Positions 50,001 through 62,034 of a stretch of DNA of 64,000 nucleotides are shown here, piece after piece; position 1 is the first letter of the stretch; the number at the start of each line of letters is the position of its first letter. Source of the DNA: Marchantia polymorpha subsp. ruderalis. Lineage: Eukaryota; Streptophyta; Marchantiopsida; Marchantiales; Marchantiaceae. The notes under the pieces are model-generated. The model searched no databases and was not told where the DNA came from. It saw only the letters and a list, made by a program, of their open reading frames with translations. Position numbers and translations under genes: made by a program. The stretch covers positions 16,160,001 through 16,224,000 of the forward strand of contig AP031354.1 of assembly GCA_037833965.1 (NCBI GenBank), given 5' to 3'.

Positions 50001-52974
50001 AAATGGTGTTCTTGTGGACTGGGTTCCATCAACAGATGAGCTACTTCTAAAATTGATACTGCTTCTTCTTCACTGCCGACTTTGTTTGATGGTGACGGAT
50101 AGCATGATTATGATGTTCTTGGCAAACTAAGACAAACTACAGAAGAAATGTTCTTGGTCCATATGTGTCCATTTGCCAGAAGACATCACAACTAACCAGT
50201 ACGAAATTTATAACTTATATTGCTTTCTTTAGAACATCAATGGTCCTTTCTTTGTATTTCAAGATTAATCGTAGTGATTTGGGAAGCATTTGTCTGCACA
50301 TTATATTGATCAGATATAGTGTAAATCTATTTTTAGTAATTCTCAAAGTTCTTTGAGAGCTGTAATATGTGATGAGTTCACAACCTATCGTGAAATAATC
50401 CAGAAGTAATGTTTAGACAAATAAATTATCCTTTCTCGACGCATGAAAGTAATTGCATTTAAGAACGTAGATTTAAGAAGGCAGACATTAAATTCTCAGC
50501 AGACCAGAACCGTCATGATCAATCCTAAATTGTCAATATAATCTCCGGATCTGAGATGTGAAAGTGAAAGTTCGGATTCAAAGTTAATATGCAGGGAGTT
50601 ATTTGTTTTCAGTGGCGTGGGTGACAAAGACCCTTGCACTTAGCGAGGAGCACAGTAGTACAATTTCAACGTGTAATAGTACTCCTGCTTGAAGTCATCT
50701 ACTTTGGACATACGGAACGACCACTGTAGGTTCGCACTGCAGAATATGATGAGCAGATTCTCAATATGACTCTATCTGAAGAAATGCTTACTCACTGCTT
50801 ACTACGAATCAGTTAGCTAGAAATTTGATGTTGTCTTTATACTTATGCTCGTTAACGAAAAGCTTTGAATAACTCGGGCTTGTACGCTCTTGGATTGCGC
50901 TTTAGTGAATCCTCACACAGCATCAACAAGAAAAGAAATGGCGTCACTCGTATCACCTTCTTCCGGATATACAATCTAGTCTCTTGTTCTGAAAGAAGCT
51001 TCATGTACCACCGAGTATCAATATAGATTGTCACATGGTCTGTATTTCTTTTCCATGTAGACTGGCCTACATGGCGGAAGAATTTGTGTTGTCGTCAGTA
51101 GCCCACTAAGACCGAACCGGGAAAGAAATGTGGGCATCAATTTTCAGAGAGAGGCAGAGCGTGTGTAGCTGAAAACAGCCAACGAATTGATTGACGGATT
51201 ACGGATAGAAAAAAAATGTGATATCTTGCGACGGATATTCCACTGGAAACAAGAGGCGGCGGTGACATTCCAGGAGACGGTGTACTTCACATGTCTATGA
51301 CGACGGAGCGCGAGAGGTCAGCAGTGTGAGGTGACTATTTTATGGGTGCCGGAATCTCGAAGCGTTCTAAGTTTGCGTGCCTTGTCCATTATTCTTGCCG
51401 ATTAAGGTATCCATCTGACGTGCCATGCGTAAGTACAGCACGATTCAGGGATTGGCGTTGCTTCAGCAGGACCCACATAAGTCCCAGCGCTCCTCCTCGA
51501 TCATTCTTCCAGGGCTTAAACCCGGCTACATCCTTCACTTCGAGCTGTATCTTGCTGTGCGGAAGTCATTGGCGACGGAATGACCGCAAGATAAGAATGT
51601 CCTCAGAGACCGCAGAGAGTTCGGTAGTTGCAGTTAAGATGCTCTGATTCCCCAGATTCAGGTACGAGCTCCTAGTATCGAATGGTCTGCCTCCCTCGAT
51701 TATCAGTGTTATCAGATCGTTCATATAGCTTGAATGTGATCATAAGCAATCATTTCACGGGAGTAAATATAATTTTGTTCATAAGTCGAATCCACCATAG
51801 AGTAAATTACGTATGGACCCCCGGCTAAACTCAAAACAGTTGATGGGACCCAAAATGTGTCATTGAACCATAGGAGACCCCATCTACGGCCCTGCAGCAG
51901 CACCACCTTCAGTGATGTTCCAATACTATATGAGGTTATTTATAATATAAAGGTGAAGTCACGGTTCAGTCTCATGGTGCCCGTCGTTTTCTTAGACATG
52001 GTTGCGAAGGAGTCGCCAAAATACTCTGGCCCGACAGTGGGGGACACTCCCCACTCTATAGAGCATATCAATAGGATATAAGAACATGGCTGAGAGGTCC
52101 CTTCAAGAGTGTTGAGTTTCCAACCGGTCCATGAAGTAATTTCTTCCATAAAAATATAATTAGATTTTGAAAGATAAAGTGACTTTAAAAGTTGCAACTG
52201 TAATTATGCTAAATATATCAATAAAAACAATTTGATCCATACCTCGTAGTCCAACATGCTTTTCAGAATTTTTCTGAGAAAGATATAAATCTTCGTCCTC
52301 TAACATAATGCTTAGAGTTTATTCATATAAGCATGAGTATTTTAATCTATATATATTATATCTATCTTTTACAAAAAATAATAATTTACATTGATTATGT
52401 AAATTATCAAATTTTATTAAAAATAACTACCTTTGAAATACATCAGATTACGTTATGATCCATTTATATCATTCAAATTTTTTTCAATAATTATGGATTT
52501 GCATTTACGAAGTAAAATATTGAATCATATGTAGACCTGATAAAGTTCTCAATCTTTTTTGGATATGAAAGTATGAAATCCCTCACTCTCAAACTTTGAT
52601 ATTTGTCTTCAGCATATTTTTTATCTAGTTTTTCATCATGAAAGATTTATCTTGAGAAGATAAGCAATGTTTGTGTCTCAAAATTTTTTATTATGTGTGT
52701 ATTGTTTAAACAAAAGACTTAAAGCTTTTCAACTTGTTTTAGCATATTTTATTGGAAAAATTATATTAATTTTGATTTTTATCATATCTTATTCATTTAA
52801 AATGAGCTGAATAAATATCAATATTATCCCTAAAGCCATTTATCAATTTGATTGAAAAATTTGATCAAGATGACAAGTATAAATTTTTTTTATCATATAA
52901 GATTTTAAATTGCATCATTTTAGATCAAAAAGGGATAAAGGTTTCTAATTTACTTGGATTGGAGCCCCATGCTT
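47059..52974. other. Gene-poor DNA, no identified gene
   Basis: Open frames up to about 100 codons occur (47.1-47.5, 49.3-50.1, 51.3-52.2 kb), none with a motif. A CT microsatellite lies near 48790-48802. After about 52.2 kb composition becomes very AT-rich, marking entry into the retroelement-rich part. Confidence 0.45.
48527..48614. repeat. Short direct repeat
   Basis: A roughly 25-base segment (caagatttcgccctgtatac and a few more bases) at 48527 recurs at 48591 with small changes, 64 bp apart. The spacer is rich in tata/acata. No function is evident. Confidence 0.75.
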
Positions 52975-53045
52975 ATTATGGTAAATGGTAATAGATCAAG
53001 CCCGGGGTACCCAAAGGGTCAAAAGGCTGAAAAACACAATACAAG
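52975..53045 (-). mobile_element. Second LINE 3' tail, severely truncated
   Basis: The segment with ccaaagggtcaaaaggct near 53010 repeats the end of the LINE at 53978-54045. Both read, on the minus strand, AGCCTTTTGACCCTTTGG followed by a GATCTATT segment and ACCATTT. This suggests a second insertion of the same family of which little more than the tail is readable. Confidence 0.55.
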
Positions 53046-53977
53046 CAACAGCCACAAACAAGGATAGTTGTCATAGTTGTGAACAGTATACTTCATCTTG
53101 ATTCTTTTTATATGCATCCAATCATATCTTCTTAAGGCCCAAGATTTGAAATCTACATGTTGTTGAAGTTTCCATAAAAGTTTGCAACAAAATCTCGTAT
53201 GATCAAAGGACTCGTATCTCTCTTTTTAAGCCTAGATTCTATAATAATTTTGTGATTATAACTATAAAAGTATAAAATGAATCCTTTTTAATATTTATTT
53301 CTAACACTTTTCATTTCAATTTTTTCACAATCTATTTCATGACATCTTAGAATTGATTTAAATGCAATGAGCTTTATAAAATTCAGTACCTCATAATCTT
53401 TTGTTAATTTATAAAATAAATAATAATAAACAGGAAATTATTTATGAGGAAAAATTAAATGGTTTGACTAGGATTTTTTTATCTGTGATTTAACCAAAAA
53501 TACACAAACAACCTTATCAAAACAAGAACTTTAGTAGAAAAAATGGCAAAATTTTGTAAGAGAGCGTAGAGTTTATTGCAATATTTTTGTTTCAAAAAGA
53601 AAGGTCATAACCGACTAGTTCAAAAAGTGAAATTGACAACCTAAATTTATATTTTAAGTTTGAATTTAAAACATCATTGATTAATATGAAATTATGTAAG
53701 GATCATGAAACTTGTTCATGTCCCTTGCATACGTTTCAAATTCAACACTATGTGCAGTCACATTAATATAGTAACAAAGTTGTATTAGATGAATACATAG
53801 TCAAAATTTTCTAAGTTGAATATTTTTAATCAATAATAAGCATATTTTTTTTACAGTCTTATAAAGTATTGTGTCTTTGTTTTTTTGTTTTTCTTATCTC
53901 ACACACTTGAAGCTCTTTGCTATTATGATGTAATTGATATGATATTCCGAACAAACTTTATACTAAAAAAAATGGTA
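53046..53977. other. AT-rich DNA between two LINE tails
   Basis: No frame of note. It may be body sequence of the truncated LINE, too eroded to read. Confidence 0.45.
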
Positions 53978-56920
53978 AAGTGTTAAATAGATCAGGACCG
54001 TGGGATCCAAAGGGTCAAAAGGCTAAAACATACAATCCAAACAATCCAACTCCAGACTAGGAGAGAACCAAAAAAAAACCTCTAGCTAGTGCCTAGAGCA
54101 CTAGAACAATAACCAATAACATCCCTCATAAAACAACCTAAATCATAAGGCGCAAGCTATAGTAAAGAGTGAAAATTCTCAACAACAACTTTATGAGACA
54201 TTCTTATTCCTCTAAATCTAGTACAAGTAGCAAACACATGCTCTTCATACTCAACTTTTCTCCCATCACATAGCCTACATATACGTTCAGTCTTATTAAT
54301 ATTCAATCAACGTCCTTCTTCAATTCGGATACTATGAGATCCTATTTAATACCGAGCAATAATATGACGTAAAGATGTAGAGATCTCCGCAAGTAGATAT
54401 ATTTGCTCACAATATACAAGCATAGGATTCACATGAAGTTGATAAAACTTCATCTTTAGTGTCTTGTCTGCTCTAAATAATGTTAAGAAATTCCTCCTTA
54501 ATATACTTGCGAGGGCCATATGTTGCAAACTCCAATCGAGTTCCGTCACTATCCATCTCAAAGACTAAGTCATCACATCTGCAAATCATTCGTTGGAACG
54601 TGTGGCACACAAAGCTTGAAGAGAAAGCCAAGAAGCATTAAGAGATCTCACTCTTCTAATGTAAGTAATACTTAAGAATAGAGCTTCAGCCCAAAGAGTT
54701 AAACAACTTGTTTCCGCAAGAAAAATAGCTTATGAAGTTTGCACATCCAATTTTTCTTGTAAGAAGATCTTTTGCATCCTCTCCAAATGCTGCCAACCTA
54801 TCTTCTTACAACTAGTATCTCACACTTGTGTCCCAAATAAGATAACCGGAAACATTAAGCTCCTAAATAAGAATTTACTAAGACTCCAAGACATTAGATG
54901 AACTCATCTACATCTATTTAGCAATGAATATAGAGCTTTGAAACTAGTTTTTACTCTCTTTGCACACAAAGTGCTCTACTATAATCGTGGAAGAAATCAA
55001 AGCCTAAATATTTGTAACTCCTCACTTATCCAACTGTAATCCTTTGTAAAAGAAAGAAAGCTTAGATCTAATGCCCAGAAGAATGCATTTTGACTTCTCC
55101 AAATTGACCTCCATCTGATTTTGAGTACAAAAATTAGCCAAAGTGTCAAGTTGTTTTTGTAAACTAATGGCATCGCGTGCTAGTAATATGATATCATTTG
55201 CATACAAAAAAGCTTTGATGACAAAACCTCCAAGTTTGACACCTTCACTTTTCCCAATCCTCTAACCACCTTTCTATATCATATATGAAAACTTCGAATA
55301 GAGTAGGAGAGAGAGTACAATCTTGAATATCTCAAATGATACTCAAAATCTCTTCGGTTTGAGAAATTTTGATCTTGGTCCAAACAGAGTTGTATAATGT
55401 GACCACAACATGTGAGAAATTTGATGATACTCCAATAGTTTGCAATCTTTCTCATAAAAGCTCACAAGGTTTTGTGTCAAAAGTTTTTTTGAAATTGATG
55501 AAGGCACAAAACAAATTTTCCATTTCTTATTTCATAAAACACGAAAAAAAAAGTTATATGATTTATAATGTTGAATATAGAACAAAAACCAGCTTGGAAC
55601 TGCGTTCTATTCTGACATGATTCAACCCATGAGTTTAACTTTGATTCCACCAATTTGCCAAATAATTGGGCAAAAATACAACACTAGATAGTTAAATAGT
55701 TTGTCACCAAGTTCTTGCTCCTAGATTTGTGAATAGTAACTATCTTCCGTATGCACCAAATTGAAGAAAATTCATACATAGCAGCGATCTCTAACACTTT
55801 AGTGAGTAAAGATTAAATAACATCTCTTGCCCACTTAAGAAATTCATTTACCATTTGCCAATTTTTTGAGTTGAGTCATCGCTTTAGCTTCAGAAAATAA
55901 ACCAGGTTTCTCTTTACAATGTGGCATTGATGAAGCATTGAAAAAAAATTGAAGCTTTTTAGCCAAGAAACCAAAGACTTGGGATCAAGATTAGGTTTAA
56001 AAGATTTTACTGCTAATGTTTCCAAAAAAAATTTGGGATTTTCCAACAACTCCTTTGTCAAGCACTCTTGCTTGCATCTCAAAAAAGTTTGATTCTTAGA
56101 CTTCATCAAGTCTTTGTAAACTCTTGTCATAACTAGCAAATTGTGAAGATCCAAAGATTTACTAATTGATCTCGCCCTTGCTTGTGTCCAATCAAAGTCA
56201 AACCATCCATTGCAAAAAAGATTGCTAACTCTCCAATTCTTATGTATCAAAAGAATTTAGAAGCAAAGTTTTTGAGCAATTCGATGAGTTGCAAACTAGA
56301 TTTATGTGGATCAAAGCTTCAAGTAGTAAGTATCAAGAGGTTTTGTAAATGTTGACTGTAAAGTTACTTCTTACTAAGATCAAAACAAAATTTGGGGGAA
56401 ATAAAAACATAATGACATGTAGAGATAATATTTGACTTTGACAACAAAAGAGTAAATAAAAGAGTTGTATGATCTGATTTTGGTTGAGGCTCTAGAATAT
56501 CAAATGTTGAGATAAAAGAACTATTAGTGGCAGAGTACAAAAGGATAATGCTAACGCTGATAGAGGAAAAACATGTATTGAAGTGAGAATTTGGAAAAAA
56601 AACACCATTGAGAACATTCATATTACATGTGGCTTCAAACTTCAAGAAATGCTCAATCAAATAATTTGTAGAAAGATCACAAGAAATTTTTGATCACAAA
56701 CCATCCTTATTTTCTTCAAAAGAGTGAGAAGACAAATAATCACCATATTGTGTAAATTGATAGAAAATATGCGAGCATTAAAGTTAATAACAAGAAAAAC
56801 TTCACCTTTCTCTTGATATTTTAGATTATGCCCTATAAGACAATGAAATGATTGATTTTGATTGCAATTGCTTGTGGAGTAAATTTGCATGGATAATGAT
56901 GCAAGGTAACAAACTATCAA
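53978..56920 (-). mobile_element. Decayed LINE (non-LTR) retrotransposon
   Basis: Minus-strand pieces in the correct order. An endonuclease part at 56.9-56.66 kb has GEVFLVINFNARI (family GDFNAR, here with the Asp lost). A further endonuclease part at 56.66-56.36 kb has LEPQPKSDHTTLLF, including the catalytic SDH. A linker lies at 56.25-55.88 kb. Reverse transcriptase at 55.21-55.02 kb reads YANDIILLARDAISLQKQLD (family YADD, altered to YAND) and VNLEKSKCILLG. A C-terminal region lies at about 54.56-54.35 kb, then the 3' tail at 53978-54045. Stops and frame changes are throughout, so it cannot be active. The 5' boundary is not defined. Confidence 0.85.
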
Positions 56921-57457
56921 ATAACTATAAGATCCTTATATATTAGAAATACATTGTGAAAGAAAAAAACATGGAAAATAATCAATGAATAAAGTTAAAA
57001 ATTAAAAAAATAGATAGAAATTCTTATAAAAAGAAGTTTCATCAAAATTTAAAGGTTTTTCATGCAAGATTAAATTATAAAGTTCTCACAAAAGCTCGAA
57101 AAAATTAACATGGTTTGGTTCACGGAGACATGAGAGGTCTTGATGATGTTCAGCGGCATGAGCTAGATCTTCTCGTTTTTTGTAATCATAGTCAAAAACA
57201 TAATTTATAGCTAATTGAACCTTAATTAACTTAAGTTATAACTTAACAATCTCATACTTAACTCATGTCGAGGAACAATAACTTTCTAATCTGCAAAATT
57301 ACTCTATGAGAAGCCCATAGAGTAATTTTACATGTTATGAATGTTATTTTTTGAAAACTAAAAAATACCATTCTTTAAAATAGAACCAATTAGAAATTGA
57401 AACCAATAAAAAATAGGATAAAAATATTTAAAGCTAACCTACATTTACTAGTAAGCT
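56921..57457. other. AT-rich gap between the LINE and copia remains
   Basis: No coding pattern. The copia 3' LTR would be expected here, but I could not identify a repeat of it near the other end. Confidence 0.45.
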
Positions 57458-58474
57458 CTACTTATGCTCCTCATGAGAAACTTGTATGGCAGCACAATGT
57501 TTCATAATATTCTTCAAAGTAAATACTTTGATCAACACATTAACTAAATTATATATATCATCAATCTTGACTAACTCAATCATTTTATCAAAAATTTGAT
57601 ATCTAATAAAATGATTTTTGATATTGATTCTTTTCATTTTGAAATTCATTACTTGATTTTTTTAAAAATGTAACACACTTTGGCTATCACATTGAAGATT
57701 AACAACGTATTCATTCAATGTCATCTCAATGATAAGGCTATTAAACCAAATAGGTTCTTTGTCGCTTTTGCTATCCTTACATATTCAATTTTTGTTGTAG
57801 ATTGAACTACAAACTTTTGCAAGTTATATCTCAAACTAATATATACAGCACCAAATGCAAACACATATTCAATAGTAGATTTTTTCTTGTCTAAATTTTT
57901 TCCATCATCAACATCAATGTAGTATAGCAAGGATTTGACAATGTTGAATAAATCATCAAACAATAAACCATAATCTTTAAATATTTATAGATACTTGGAA
58001 ATTCATTTTATTGTTGCTTAATGCAACTTCTCTCAATTTGACATCCTCATTTTGCTTAAAACAATATCATGATTTATGCACATCATCAAATACATGAGGT
58101 TGTACACAACTTTGTGATAAAACATTGATAACATCTTTCACTTTTTAATGACATTGATTGAACATTGAATTGCGGAAAGTTTGAAATATGTTGCCAAAAA
58201 GTTAATAATCTCTTAGATATGTCATTTTAAGCACATATTGAAAATATTTGTTTTGATTTTATCATAATCTTTTTTTTATCAATTTTGTATAAATATTCAT
58301 CCTCAGAATACTCTTGGATTTATCCAAATCATTCATCCTTAATGAAGATTTTAGCTGGTCTTGCATCTTTTGATATCGAATTGATTTTTTGCCAAGATGA
58401 ATAAAATGTAGGAAACTAGAGTAATAAGATTGAAAATTTCATTATTCATCTTCTTCAAGATCATACAAATCGCT

Positions 58475-59290
58475 TAATACCTTTCGCATTTCAAGTTGTC
58501 TAATGAGACAAAAATCATATTTTTTCTCAGATGTTGACAAGTATCACCATCCTTTTCAACGCCAAATTGTGTCCTAATCATTGTACTTCAATTTAGCTGG
58601 CACCGCTGCTCTACCGTGTTAAGGTTACTCAACTGCGTAATACCTTCGGCAATCAAATGAGATAAAAATTAATACCTTTGCATTGAAATAATTCAAATGT
58701 TGACAGTTGTTGTCATAATCCCAATGACTCCAAGAATAAGTACTAATTGTTGCACTTCAGTTTGGCTGGCGCCGGTGCTCTATCGCCTAGTACCTTGTGC
58801 GATCGAAGTTGGTTAATGAGACAAAAACTGCATTTTTCTCAGATGTTGGCAAGTATCTCCATCCTTTTCAATGCTTCCAATGACAAGTACTAATCATTGT
58901 ACTTTGATTAGGTTGGCGTCGCTGCTCAACCGCGTAGATTCTTGTGCGGTCAAAGTTGACTAATGAGACAAACATTGCATTTTTGCTCAGATGTTAACAG
59001 GTATCGCCATACTTTCCAATGCCTCCAATGACAAGTACTAATCATTCTACTTCAGTTTGGTTAGCCTCGTTGCTCTATCGCGTTAACGCTGCTCAATCGC
59101 GTATTACCTTCTACGATCAAAGTTGGCTAATGATACAAAAATCACATTTTCATTCAGATATTAACAAGTGTCACCATACTTTCCAATGCAGGCGTTGCTT
59201 CTCTACCGCGTTAACTCTACTCAATTGCGTATTAAATTCTACAATTGAAGTTGGCAATGAAACAAAAATTCATACAAACTACGTGAAAAA
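58475..59290. repeat. Tandem array of about 157-bp units inside the copia reverse transcriptase region
   Basis: A shared anchor (aatgagacaaaa and variants) starts at about 58503, 58657, 58816, 58973, 59130 and 59257, giving steps of 154, 159, 157, 157 and 127 bp. Each unit carries a ctcagatgttgacaagtatc part, a caatgacaagtactaatcat part, and a ctgctctaccgcgttaa part. The last full unit has lost about 30 bp. Units differ by many substitutions, so the array is old or under little homogenisation. The array is satellite-like in period and separates the two halves of the reverse transcriptase. Confidence 0.9.
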
Positions 59291-59308
59291 AGTTTTGCTT
59301 TCATGAAC

Positions 59309-59375
59309 TCATTAATTCTTGTACTCCACTACCTATAAACTTGCAAGTTTATGTAATACAAGAATTGATGAGTGT
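59309..59375. repeat. Imperfect hairpin next to the tandem array
   Basis: The outer arms actcattaattcttgta and tacaagaattgatgagt pair with one mismatch, and inner arms ataaactt and aagtttat pair around gc. It sits directly at the end of the tandem array within the copia relic, so it may mark the edge of the inserted segment. Confidence 0.75.
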
Positions 59376-61876
59376 ATATAATGATTTTAGACATCTACAA
59401 ACTAACATTTCAGGATCGTTCTCCTCAAAGCCAACTTGTAGTCTTTTGTAGATTTATTTCTCTACAGATACATAGAAAAATGTTGCAATTACATCTATTT
59501 GATTCATAACTACACTAAATATTACATCGAGTGAACATACTTGTCAAATTCTAACATAGTTTGCTACAAATGAGAATAATTTGTCATACTTCACATCATT
59601 CTCTTTTGTTAAAACTCAAGCCACCAATTTGACTTTGAATATTCTTTTCTCATTACGTGTACAAACACAAGTACAATATAGTTTGTACATACACTTGTAA
59701 TCAATCAAATTTTGAATCTTTGAAAGCTTCACTAGCTCTTAGGTCTTGTTATGCATCAACCACTACATCTCATACTCCATAGGAGCATTTCAGTCAAGTT
59801 TATTGACACAAATTTGAGCTATTCTACAAGAAAAAGAATTCTTATTCTTCCAAGATCAATGCAATGTCATCGCTATTCTCTATATCAATATCTTGATCTT
59901 CAAATTTGCATGAATTAATACATAATCCAACCTTGCAAGAGTCGTATTAATCCAATTTGATGTTCTTTTAGTAGAATATTTTAGTTGCTCTCTATTATCT
60001 GCTGCAGATATTTGAGATTTTTCAACAATAATTTGCTACTATAAATCTTGCTCTTCATAAATTTGCTACATTTATACTAGAATTAAATTCATCATTAATC
60101 ACAAAATGATCAATATGTTCTCAAAATTAGTCATGAAAAGATATTTTTCCTTGTCAACATTATAGGACCAGTAGTTGTATATGTGAATTGTTATTAAAAG
60201 TAATTAAAGAATTGAACATGGTTAGTTTCATTATGAATAAGTTTAGTTAGTTATGACCAAGTCTAGCAATTAAGTTTATATGTTGCAATATAATCACAGT
60301 CTTTCTAGAAGTTTGAGTGAAAAATATTATTTTATTAAATATCAAAATTTGGATTTTAAGGAGAATATACTTTGATTACGTGTTAGTTTTGATTGGTTTG
60401 ATTGAGCAATAGAAATTTCGTTAGTTAGACTATGTCTAAAGTTAACATAGTGACAAATTTAAAGTCTTAAAGTTTTAACTTTCAAATGATATCTCGTCAT
60501 TTCAGCCTAGGAACAAAAAAAACTTCTAGAATGTTTAGCTAAGGCTATGAAATGTTGTTGAGTAATGAAAATTAGTCAGACCTGCCCAGATTTATCTAAG
60601 TAATAGTAAATTGAGTGATAAATACCATGTGTTATAAGAGTAATTTTATTCATAATAAAAATAAAAAGGTAGAAACGAGACTTTGAACCAAGTTTTGAAA
60701 GTGTGTGAGATCTTGTTCCATCAAAAAAAGGTTGAGTTTTACTACCATCTTGGAGTGTTAATGAGTGAATGAATTTGAGTTATGAGTGGAGAGATTGTAT
60801 AAGAGTGTGTTTGCAAGAGATGCATGATGAGAATTTCTTGTATTCTAAAACTATGATGAGCTAGCAAAAAGTCATATGAGATAAATTTGAGTGAGAACTA
60901 GTCCAAAGATCATAATACATGAAATCTGGTAACTAGTTCCATCTTTTAATGATTTGAACTCATTGAAGAAAACATTTCTAATGATGATAACTTTAACGGC
61001 TATTTGATCACATAACATATAATTTTTCACATCACTAGCATATAGACATTTCTTGGATGTAAAGTTCAACTTGATCCTATTCTTCTTAGATATGAAAGAC
61101 TAAGTCTTAAAACTATTTATTTTCAAACAATTATAATCAACCAATCTTTTGTGATTCAGTTCAATCGGTGTAAAGAAATTATTTGGAGTAGAAGTTTAAA
61201 GGTTTACCAAATACATTACAATATTGATAGTTTCAACCCAAAATTCATGTGTTAAAATAGATTGTCTCAACATTTTTTTCAACACTATGATTGAGACTTT
61301 TAGAAACAACATTTTGATTTGAAGTTTAAACCATGATGAGATAACTAATAATTTTCTCTTGTTTGCATTATATCTAAAACTACTCAAGATTATACTCTTT
61401 GCCATTGTCCGTATGTAAATATGTCAACTTCTGTCTAATCTGAGTCTCAAATTGAGTATTTTGAATTTTGAAAGAACCTAACATTAATCAATGGAACATT
61501 GGATTTCATCAAACTACAAAATTTTAAGAGATGCAATATCTTGATGTCTTATATGGTTGATCATTTTTCATATGAACTCAATAGTTCAATACAGAGATAG
61601 GCAAAGAAATTTTTCAATGTAACAATTGTCATGAGAACAAGCATGATATATAATCTATACATCACCAACATACTGTAGTGAATTGCAGAGGTCATACCTT
61701 CAACATCAAAGTTCATTGTCTAACAAGTCATTTTTTTCAAGATTAAACTCTTAAATCACGTTGGCTAACAAAAAATAAACAATTTTGGTCTTCACAGAGC
61801 AGTTCTTTTTAACCTGTCCACTCTTGAAACATTTTCAACACATCATAATTTTACTCTTTAGACATTTACAATTAAA

Positions 61877-62034
61877 CTTGGATCTATACTTAGATTTAAA
61901 ACGCTTGTCATCCTTGTCATCTTGTGAATATGATCAACCTCGAATCACATTTGTGAATCTAAACATTTACTCTTATACTTGAATCCATCTTTAGATCCAA
62001 AACGCTTACCATTCTGTCATCTAGTGAATATGAC
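61877..62034. repeat. Two-copy direct repeat, about 101-bp step, in the copia gag region
   Basis: The segment beginning cttggatctatacttagat at 61877 recurs as cttgaatccatctttagat at 61978, with the following cgctt, gtcatct and gtgaatatga parts shared. It lies just upstream, in element sense, of the degenerate zinc knuckle, so it may be a duplication within gag. Confidence 0.7.

Larger units (their letters stand above)
57458..61850 (-). mobile_element. Decayed Ty1/copia retrotransposon interrupted by a tandem array
   Basis: Minus-strand pieces in copia order: a gag zinc knuckle with a stop and the His lost (KCFKSGQVKKNC, about 61.80-61.84 kb); integrase C-terminal core (QSILTHEFWVETINIVMYLV, 61.40-61.20 kb); the block after integrase (DQIAVKVIIIRNVFFNEF, about 61.0-60.9 kb); reverse transcriptase N-terminal part (MNQIDVIATFFYVSVEK, then VGFEE, about 59.64-59.41 kb); its C-terminal part (YILFILAKNQFDI where YVDDMLI is usual, and QLKSSLRMNDLDKSKSIL, about 58.43-58.27 kb); RNase H (KKSTIEYVFAFGA and STTKIEYVRIAKATK, 57.96-57.72 kb); and the tail (IKNHFIRYQIFDKMIELVKI, 57.65-57.46 kb). 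Catalytic residues are lost and frames broken, so it is dead. LTRs were not found. Confidence 0.88.

Noticed and set aside
58475..59290. Regular repeats considered as a CRISPR array
   Set aside because: Units are 157 bp, diverged along their whole length, with no unique spacers, in a plant genome.
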